The position numbers were made by a program, and so were the translations under genes. Source: Acanthacorydalis orientalis (taxonomy: Eukaryota > Arthropoda > Insecta > Megaloptera > Corydalidae). Taken from it: a stretch of 64,000 nucleotides of DNA. This document shows positions 26,923 through 37,984 of the stretch, piece by piece. Within the stretch, counting starts at the first letter, position 1; every line of letters begins with the position of its first letter. A model generated the notes under the pieces. The model did not search any database, was not told the origin of the DNA, and saw only the letters and a program-made list of their open reading frames with translations. The stretch lies in NCBI GenBank assembly GCA_034766995.1, contig CM068322.1:19976745-20040744 (forward strand), given 5' to 3'.

Positions 26923-29900
26923 GTGAGTGTTATTAAACAAATTAATCCTTATTTATCAACAACTTTATGCGTAAGTTTCAGTAGAAACCTATTTATAATT
27001 GTGACGATATTACTATAGAAACCTATCTTGTGTCAATTTGTCAAAGTCGTGTTTTTCTAGTTCGACGGGATTTCTTCTTAATGTTGATTTATATTCGTGA
27101 TTATCGAACATTGGTAGAAAACCTTAAAGTAAACAATAATGCCTATATACATAAATTAAAATAAATGCCAAGAATATTATAATATTTGTTTTTTAGGTCT
27201 TGGCAGTAATTTTGCTGGCAGGATGCAATGCTTCACACAATGCAATGCGCTCAAAGAGACAATCTTCAAATCCCGACAACGACAAAGAAGTCGTTGTAGC
27301 AATCGAGGATCAGGATAAAACACAATATTTAGAACAGAACTTTAATAACAGTACGTGTTTTTTTATTATAAACATTATTTAAGTTTTTTACATTTTTTAT
27401 GATTGTTCTTAACATAATCTTTAATAACTGGTATTAATTAACAGTAGTAAATGTTTCATCAAAACAACAATACAAATGGGTGTATAAAAGAGATCACCAG
27501 TATAAAAATAATGTATTTGAAATGTTAGATTATATTATTCTAATATCAACTTTATTTATTTCATTTATTTTTCGCGATCAGCTTTTCATATATCAGGAAA
27601 TAATATAATTGATAAGACTTTTATAGTCATGTACGCTCAGATATATTAATCCTAACACACATATACACAATGTGAATGTTATATCAAATGGTAATAAAAA
27701 AGAGTTGGATATGTATTTTGTTCCATTGTAGACGCATACGAATTTGGATACGAAGTCAACCCAGATGGTCAGTTTCATCATGAAACACGAGGCCCAGATG
27801 GTGTAACTTATGGATGTTATGGTCATATTGATTCAAATGGAGAACTTCAGGCAACACATTATGTGGCTGACGGATGGGGATATCGTACAGTAAAACCGAA
27901 CGATAGTGTAGAGATTTTCACAGAACCACACGATGAAAGTCTTTTTCCACCAGACTCTGAACATCACAAACACCATGGACACATTACTCCCTGGAAAGAG
28001 TTATATTTCCCTCCAAGCTGTGGAAATTACCCAGGAGGAATTAGACCAGGAAAGGTATATTAGTATAACGTATGCTTTTATTAATATTATTAATAATTTT
28101 CATTATTTCAAAAAATACAACAATTATTATATATTATTTATACGAATAAAATAGTAGTCGCGTGTGAAAAATTGTTATTATAAATATTAAAAAAAAAATT
28201 TGAATTTATATTTAAAAAATATTTTCAGCCTATAACTCCACCGCCTTCTAAGCCTCCCATAGCAAAACCTCCATTTATTAGTGGATCAAAAGGAGAAAGA
28301 CCAGGAATAATTGGAGGAATCGGTGTAAATATACCAGGTGGAAGCAAACCAATAAGTAGTGGAGGTCAAGTGGGATTTCCTAGTAAACCGGGTACTGTAG
28401 ATCGTCCAGGAATATCAGGTGGTGTCGGTGGATCTGGTGGTTCAGGTGGATTTGGAGGCGGTGATGGACCTGGAGGACCATCGGGACCTGGAGGACCATT
28501 GGGACCTGGAGGACCATTGGGATCTGGAGGAGGGTTTGGTCCAGAAGGAAAACCTGGATTTCCTGGTAGACCAGGTGAATTTGGGAAACCAGGCCAACCT
28601 GGCAGACCAGGCAGCACTGGCGGTCCTGGAAAACCAGGAGTAGGTGGTGGACATGGACAGGGATCAGGACAGGGACCATCTGGAATTGGAGGTGGTTTTG
28701 GACCAGGCAGTGGATCGAACCAAGGACCGGGTGGATCTGGAGGAGGATTCGGTCCAGGTGGTGGATTAGGTCAAGGACCATCAGGCCCTGGTGGTGGTTT
28801 TGGTCCAGGTGGAGGATCAGGTCAAAGACCATCAGGAGAAAAACCTGGTCCTACTGGTGGATTTGGTGATAATGGTGGACCAGGAGGATTTGGTAAACCA
28901 GGAACTCCAGGTAGACCAGGTGGAATTGGTAAACCAGGCCAACCTGGTAGACCAGGTGACCATGGTAGGCCCGGAAAACCAGGAGTGGGTGGTGGACATG
29001 GAGATGGATCAGGACAAGGACCTTCTGGAAATGGAGGAGGTTTTGGACCGGGTAGTGGATCTAATCAAGGACCATTTGGTCCTGGAGGTGGATTTGGTTC
29101 AGGCGATGGAACAGGACAAGGACCAATAGGCACAGGGAGTGGTTTTGGTCCAGGAGGTGGATCTAGTCAAGGTCCATCAGGAATCGGAGGAGGTTTTGGT
29201 CCAGGTGGTGGATCTAGTCTAGGTCCATCAGGAATCGGAGGAGGTTTTGGTCCAGGAGGTGGTTCGAGTCAAGGTCCATCAGGAATCGGAAGTGGTTTTG
29301 GTCCAGGAGGTGGTTCAATTCAGGGTCCATCAGGAATCGGAGGTGGTTTTGGTCCAGGAGGTGGTTCAAGTCAAGGTCCATCAGGAACTGGAGGCGGTTA
29401 TCGCCCAGGTGGTGGATCAAATCAAGGACCAATAGGAGTTGGAGGAGGTTTTGGACCAGGTGGTGGAGATGGTCAAGGGCCGTTAGGAATTGGAAACGGT
29501 CCTGGCAGTGGATCAGGGCAATATAGACCACAAGGACAACCAGGTGGATCAAGTGGTTCAGAGCGACCAACTACAGGTGGTGTAGGTGGTCCTGGTGGAG
29601 TTAATCGACCAGGTATTCTTATCAAATTCAAGTCTACGGCTGATGTAGGCCGTTATTATTAATTGAATATTTTTGAGAATGCATACATTTTTTTAGGAGG
29701 AGATACTGGAGTATCTAGTGGACCAAGTCACCCTGGTGGTTTTGGAGGAGGATTTGGTCAAAGACCATCTGGAACGGGAACTGGTTTTGGCCCTGGTGGT
29801 TCAAGTGAAATTGGTGGTCCTGGAAGGCCTAATCGACCTGGAATAGTTGTAAAACCTACTCAACGACCAACGGGAAGTGGTTTAGATCAAGGAGGACAAG

Positions 29901-30347
29901 GAGATCTTGGTGGTCCAGGTAAACCTAGTATAGGGCCATCACAAGGACCAGTTGGTCCAGGTCAGGGATTTGAATCTAGTACTGGAACTAATCATGGATC
30001 TTATGGACCTGGTATAGGAGGTGGATTAGGTTTTGGTGGAAATGGAGGTCCAGGAGGACATGGGGGTCCTGGCGGGCAAGGTGGGCCAGCGGTTGGAATT
30101 GGCGTAGGAGTTGGTACAGGTCCGATTCGCCCTGGAACCATCCCTGGGGTAGGAACACCAGGTTTTGGTGGTGGTATTGGTTTTGGACCTGGTGGATCCG
30201 GAGAAGCAGGAGGACCAGGGAGGCCAGGAGGACAAGGTACAATTTTTGAGAACCATTAAAATATAAATTTTGTTGGTATATTCCAGTAAATAATATTAAT
30301 ACATTCTAATTCTATTTATTAGCATATTTTAACTTTTATGAGGAATA

Positions 30348-30405
<58 letters not shown>

Positions 30406-31353
30406 GTATATATTTAATTAAACATCAATAATATTAGGATCTGGGAAACCAGGACGGCCTAGTGGTCCGAATGTACCTAGTAGACCAACTGGTCAAGGAG
30501 GAAATGGAGGTAATGGAGGAAATGATATTTTTTACTAAATAATAAATAAATATTTTTATGAGTTCTAAAAATGTTCTTGTATTTTATTTAATATAATTCA
30601 GAATGTAATATAAACGATAATTTCTGATAACAATTAATTTTTATGTTAAATTCTGATAACATTAAATTTAATGATATCTTAATTGTTATAATAATAAAAT
30701 ATTTAATTATTATATTATTTGTATTTTAGTACCACAATTATGAATTAATTTTAACAAGTTTAAAATTTTCGCGTTAGTAAAATCTTTTCCAAATTAATAT
30801 TTTCAAATTTAAAAATTAGGAGATAAATATATATATATATATTTTCTGTCAAGTACAAAATAAATTTTATTATGGAATAGTATAGACAGAAAGTGATATA
30901 TTATTTGGTTAAATGAAATTGTGTTTAGGTGTAGGAGTTCCAGGTTCAGAAGGACAAGAAACGTTCATTCCATCTTCAGGATTACCATTGACTCCTGCTC
31001 CTGAAGGTGTACCACCTGGTGGTAGCAATGGTCCAAATGGACCAGGAGGGTTTGGAGGACAGCCAGGTAGACCAGGTAAGGAGACTATTTATTATTTGAC
31101 GATTTAATTATTGTAAATACTGTATTATCTGTTCGGTTTACTAGGGTTTATGCTTTATTGTTATTAAACTTTTATTATATAGTTTCAAAATAAGATTTAC
31201 ATATAGACACACATACACACCTATATAGTGTAATAAGTGGTTATTTTATATGGAAAATTATTGAAGGTCAATCAAACGGACCTTTTGGACCAGGAGGAAT
31301 CGGTGGTCAACCAGGAAGTACGGGATCAGTATCAGGAGGTAATGAACATATAT

Positions 31354-31395
<42 letters not shown>

Positions 31396-34300
31396 ATATA
31401 ATGTAGATAAAAAAGATAATAAAAACTTTGTAAATTGTAACACTCTAGGAATTCCCTGTCATATTAGTACTGGCAATCAAATATGTACCGGCGGTGCAGA
31501 TAAACCAAGTAGTATTGGACAATATCCTGGACAAGGTGGATATCCAGGAGAACCTGGAAGACCAGGAACACCAGGAACTCCAGGAACGCCAGGAACACCA
31601 GGAGCACCAGGACAAACAAGTAGACCTGGTCAAATTTCATCAGGATATCCCGGACAAATACAAACGAAACCGGGAGGTTATCCAACGCAATCTACTGGTC
31701 ATCCAGGTAAGCCCGGATATCCTCAAACAACAGGCCAAACAAATATCTCTGGAACACCGGGAAGGCCGGGTCAAATTGGATATCCAGGTCAAACCGGATC
31801 AATAACATATCCTGGGCAAAACCAAGTTGGACAAGAAACTTATCCTGGACAACCTGGCAGACCAGGACTTCCGGGACGACCGGGAACACCCGGTGTACCA
31901 GGATCTCCGGGTACACCAGGTTTATCAGGACCGCCCGGTACGCATACAAAACCGGGTTTAACTGGATATCCAGGCCAACAACAACCTAGTGGATATCCAG
32001 ATGTACATGGAAAACCAGAGAGACCAGGACAATTTGGAGGACCTGGTAAACCTAGTAGGCCAGGTGAACAAGGAATACCAGGAACTCCAGGAAAACCAGG
32101 ACATCCAGGAGCTGGATATCCAAGTGGATTCCCTTCACATGGAGGCTCAGAACAAGGAGGGTATCCAAGCCAGTCAGGATATCCGGGCGACACAGGACCA
32201 ATTATATATCCTGGACAAAGTCAATTTGGACAAGGAGGTTATCCTGGACAACCTGGCAGGCCAGGTGTACCTGGTAGACCAGGAACCCCGGGCACACCAG
32301 GTTCACCAGGTGTAGCAGGAATAGAACAAACGCACAGACCAATACCAGGAACCCCAGCTATTTCGGGACAGTCGGAAACATCAGGTAGACCACAAAGACC
32401 TGGATATCCAGAACAAGGTGGTTATCCTGGACAACCAGGGCGTCCTGGTGAATTTGGAGTTCCAGGAAGACCAGGAAAACCAGGCGCAACTGGAACACCG
32501 GGTAAACCTGGAGTACCAGGAGCACCAGGTGCACCAGGAATACCCGGTACAGTTGTACATCCTGGAGTGCAAGGTGGGTATCCTGCACAGAAGCCATCAA
32601 CACAAGGTACATATCCAGAGCATCCTCAAAGGCCAGGCAGTGACGGAGGGAAACCAGAAACATCTTATCCAGGTCAGCCATTTAAACTACAATTGATAAT
32701 ATGAAGCACTCTCTAATAAATATTGTTTGAAAATAGGTTATCCTATAAAGCCCGGTTCATCTGTAACACCTGGATTATCGGGAACAACAAACGAATTTGG
32801 TAAGCCAGGAGCACCAGGAGCTCCAGGACGTCCAGGAGAACAAGGTAGACCAGGAGATTCTGGTTATCCAGGCCAATTCGGTCCAAGTGGTTATCCAGGA
32901 CATCCTGGATCATCTATAGCTCCAGGATTACCAGGAAGACCAGGCGGTACAGATACATCTGGTTTACCTGAACCAGTTGGACCAAGTGGTTATCCAGGTC
33001 AAGAACAAATAAATCAAGGAGCGTACCCAAATCGACCAGGAGGTTATCCGGGTATTTCAACTACACCTGGACGACCAATTGAATCAGGAAAGCCTGGAGG
33101 TATTGAATACCCTGGTTATCCGGGACAAACTACATCCAGTGCAGGAGGATATCCGGTACAACCAGGAAAACCAGGAAGCCAAGGATTTCCAGAAGGGCAA
33201 CCAGGGCGTCCTGGCGAAACCAAACCAACAGGAGTGTCAAGTTTTCCTGGCCAATCAGTACCAAGTGGATATCCAGGACAAGGATGTAATAGTGGATATC
33301 AAGGAGGATATCCAGGTAAACCTGATATTCCTGGATATCAAGGTAATACTGGAACGCAATGTAAACCAGGCCAAGTGGGAGAATCAGGAAGACCTGGAGC
33401 TCCAGAATATCCAGGGCAGTTAAGTCCAAGTGGATATCCAGGGCCCACTTCAAGTAGTCAAGAAGGATATCCAGGAAGACCAGGAGCATCAGGTTTTCCA
33501 GGTAGGCCTGGTCAGCCAGGTATTCCAGGTAGACCAGGTGAACCAGGTCTTCCAGGAAAACCAGGTTATCCTGGACAGCCAAGTTATGGGGGATACCCGG
33601 ACCAATCAGGAATACCACACAGACCAGGTCAGATAGGTGGATTGGTTGAACCAGGTACACCGGGAACTGAAGGAAAACCAAGTACATCTGGTGATACAGG
33701 AAAACCAGGTTTACCCGGAAGTTCAGGGGCAGTTGACAGACCAGAAATATCAAATCAACAAGGTTATCCAGGACAGATTGGATTGGGTGGATATCCTGGA
33801 GAAAATGGCCAAAAACCTGAGCATCCTGTTGTAATTGGAGCTCCAGGTAGACCGGGATCACCAGGTACAGTAGGTTATCCAGGCACAGGTTATCCAGGCA
33901 CACCAGGAATTCCCGGAACACCAGGAAGACCTGGTTCACCTGGAAGACCCGGATCACCAGGAGCTATTGGATCCTCCGGTACTCCAGGTTATCCAGGAAT
34001 TTCTGGACAACCACAATACCCACAACCACCATCTCAGTGCGAATATTCGAGTCAGTCAGGTCATGGCGGATATCCAGGAGAAAACTTTAATTTAAATAGA
34101 CCATGTCAAACAGGCACTGACGGATTTGCTGGGCAATCAGGTTTTCCTGGTATCCCTGCTGTTCCTGGGCGACCAGGAGAATCTGGAAGACCTGGAGAAC
34201 CAGGTAGGCCAGGTGAATCTGGTAGACCGGGAGAACCAGGTAGGCCAGGTGAATCTGGTAGACCTGGAGAACCAGGTAGGCCAGGTGAATCAAGTAGACC

Positions 34301-35345
34301 GGGTTATCCAGGCCAGTCAGGATCTCCCGAAACCTACCCTGGACATTTTCAACCAGGTAGACCAGACCAAACAAGTTTCGAAAAACCTGAGTTAAATTTT
34401 CAAGGTGGAATTTCAGAAAAACCTGGTGAAGTAGGACATGCTCAACAACCAGGTGGACCACCAAGTAGACCAGAATCACAGGGTCAAACAGGATATCCTG
34501 GAGAACCACATTATCAGGGGATATATCCTGTACAACCTAGTCAACCAGGACGTCCAGGTATTCCAGGACCACCAGGTGCACCAGGAATTCCAGGACAATC
34601 AGGGATACCTGGAAAACCGGGACAGATCCCATATCCGGGACAAACAGGTACAGCAAGTTATCCCGGAAATACGGGACACACTGAAAATAACTCGAATGGA
34701 ATATGTAATAACTTAGTTGGAAATTCAGGATCAACTGGACAATATCCTGGACAGCCAGGTCTATATCCAACACCACCAATTGGACCTTCAGGATATCCAG
34801 GTAAAATGAATTAATAAATTATTTTTAATAAAAACTATAAAATTATATTTTGTTCAGCTCATACATTACGATATATACTCATAAAAAAGTTCTATGGCCT
34901 TAGAACTTGACTTAGTAACTTATTTATTAATTTATATATTTTTTTTACATAATAACTTAAGTTTTATAGATTATAACAAAGGTACATTTGCAACATTCAC
35001 TGTTTTATATTGAAAATATTAAAAAGTATAGAGAAACGAAAATATACCCATATTATAATAAAAAAACAATCATTTTGTATGTATATAATGCAGTATTACT
35101 CTCATTGAAACATTTAACTACCTGATAATTTATGTTTCATCTTATATAAGTTATTAAAATATATCTCACTTTCATTCGGATTATGAATAGTTAATATTAT
35201 TATTCTTGATAATTTCTTGTAAGACATTTAATGCATTTTATAAAAGTAAAAGAAGACGAAGAAAGCCAATTTACTATCTATACTTTTGTCATATAAATTA
35301 CATTTTGAAAATTCATCTACATACACACACACATATCTATATCTA

Positions 35346-35421
<76 letters not shown>

Positions 35422-37685
35422 AAAATGTATGATATTAATATCTGGTCTAACTGGAAAACCTGCATAGGTCAATTAGGACAACCTGGAACAGCTGGTTCTC
35501 CTGGCCAACCTGGAACACCTGGTATTCCTGGCCAACCTGGTCGTCCAGGACAACCAGGATTTCCAGGAAGTTTTACTCAACCAAGCCAAACAGGGTATCC
35601 AGCATTAAATGGACAAACAGGTATAATAAATTTAAAACAAATAGTTAATATTCCTTTTTGGAGATAATTCCAGCATCATATTGATTGTTAACTTTGTTCA
35701 TTATAAACGGAAATAAATTATTATATTACCAACTGATATTTATACATACATTTTAATAGTTCCAGGTTCTTCACCCGGAACAATATATCAGCCAGGACAA
35801 CAAACTACATCAAATCAGCCACAATTACCAGGTCGGCCAGAATTATCAGGTGAACAAGGTGTTACAGGTACTTTTGGCCAACCGGGTAGACCAGGCGAAC
35901 CTGGAGTTCCAGGAAAACCAGGGCAACCAGGTATACCAGGATCACCTGGATTACCAGGAAGACCAGGTCATCCTGGATCAATAGGTCAGACAGGACAATT
36001 TGTTATTTGAGAATAAATGAGTCCGGTTAATTTTTATTTATAAAAAAAAATCACTTTTTAAGGTGGGCCAGTATATCCTAGTGTACCTGGAATCGATGAG
36101 CAAGTTAATGTTGATAAGCCATCAGCTGTACAAGGACCTCCAGGGAAGCCAGGATCACAAGAGTTACCTGGACAATCAGGTTATCCTGGACAGACTGGGC
36201 CTTCTGGTATTGATGGGTTTGGTCAACCAGGTATACCAGGAAGACCAGGACAGCCTGGTCAATCAGGCATACCAGGAAGCCCAGGACAGACTGGTCAATC
36301 AGGCATACCTGGTATACCAGGAATTCCTGGACAGTCAGCCATACCGAGTGGACAAGAACAGCCTGGCATATCAGGAGGTGCAGAATTTCCTGGGCCAATA
36401 CCAGGAAGTTCAGGACAACCAGTCAAACCAGGAGATGCAGGACAACCCGGACAACCAGGTAGACCAGGAGGGGGAGGAGGAGGAGGAGGAGGGCAATCTG
36501 GACGACCTGGTAGACCAGGAGGTGGAGGACAGCCCGAACAAACTGGTAGACCAGGAGAAGGAGGACAACCAGGTAGACCAGGAGGTGGACAACCCGGACA
36601 ACCAGGTAGACCAGGAGGGGGAGGAGTGGGAGGAGGGGGAGGTCAATCTGGACAACCTGGTAGACCAGGAGATGGAGGACAGCCCGGACAACCTGGTATA
36701 CCAGGAGATGAGGGACCACCAAGTAGACCAGGCGGTGGACAACCCGGACAACCAGGTAGACCAGGAGAGGGAGGAATGGGAGGAGTCGGAGGACAAACTG
36801 GACAACCTGGTAGACCAGGAGATGGAGGACAGCCAGGTAGACCAGGAGGTGGAGGACAGCCCGGACAACCTGGTATACCAGGAGATGAGGGACCACCAGG
36901 TAGACCAGGAGAGGGAGGAATGGGAGGAGTGGGAGGACAAACTGGACAACCTGGTAGACCAGGAGATGGAGGTCAGCCAGGTAGACCAGGAGGTGGAGGA
37001 CAGCCCGGACAACCTGGTATACCAGGAGATGAGGGACCACCAGGTAGACCAGGAGGTGGAGGTCAACCCGGACAACCTGGTAGACCAGGAGATGGAGGAC
37101 AACCAGGTAGACCAGGAGGTGGTGGACAACCCGGACAACCAGGTAGACCAGGAGGTGAAGGACAACCAGAACAACCGGGTAGACCAGGAGGTGTAGGACT
37201 ACCCGGGCAACCAGGTAGACCAGGAGGTGTAGGACTACCCGGGCAACCAGGTAGACCAGGAGGCGAAGGACAACCCGAGCAACCGGGTAGACCAGGAGGC
37301 GGAGGACCACCCGGGCAACCGAGTAGACCAGGAGGTGGAGGACTACCCGGGCAACCGGGTAGACCAGGAGGCGAAGGACAACCAGGGCAACCGGGTAGAC
37401 CAGGAGGTACAGGACAAGCTGGACAACCAGGTAGACCAGGAGGGGTAGGACAACCTGGACAATCAGGCAGACCAGGAGATTCAGGACAGCCTGGCCAATC
37501 AGTTCCAAATCAACCAGAAATACCCGGAATAACTGATAGCGGTCTTACATCAGGTGTACCTCCTCAGCGACCAGGATTTGTTGGACCACTTTATCCATTA
37601 GTATCAGGTAACATTAAAAGATTAACTATATATATATATATAATCTGAAGCCAGTAAAATATATATATATACATATATACATATA

Positions 37686-37733
<48 letters not shown>

Positions 37734-37734
37734 C

Positions 37735-37827
<93 letters not shown>

Positions 37828-37918
37828 CATATATATATACATATACATATATACATATATATATATATACATATATACATATATACATATATATACATAT
37901 ACATATATATACATATAC

Positions 37919-37984
<66 letters not shown>

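Noticed and set aside
26430..27018. Several open frames of 66-168 codons on both strands made almost only of Ile, Tyr, Met and Val
   Set aside because: They are translations of the TA/TATACA array. The same applies to frames at 9219, 12427, 16554, 19425-19668, 37591-37926, 45762, 49110-49323, 50653, 51892, 53249 and 57059-57420.
28366..29570. Long minus-strand frames over exons 4 and 5 and +1 frames rich in Val/Asp/Gln
   Set aside because: They are shadows of the Gly/Pro repeat in the true frame, which is fixed by splice phase and the upstream RR domain.
35206..35467. A + frame starting at 35206 and leading into exon 11
   Set aside because: Its upstream part reads through a TA array and unrelated AT-rich DNA. 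The exon starts at the acceptor at 35467/35468.
36105..37508. Minus-strand frames of 97-361 codons and a 377-codon + frame rich in Asp/Gln/Glu/Val over exon 13
   Set aside because: They arise from GGN/CCN codon periodicity. Only the G-X-Y frame joins neighbouring exons in phase and shows a natural composition.
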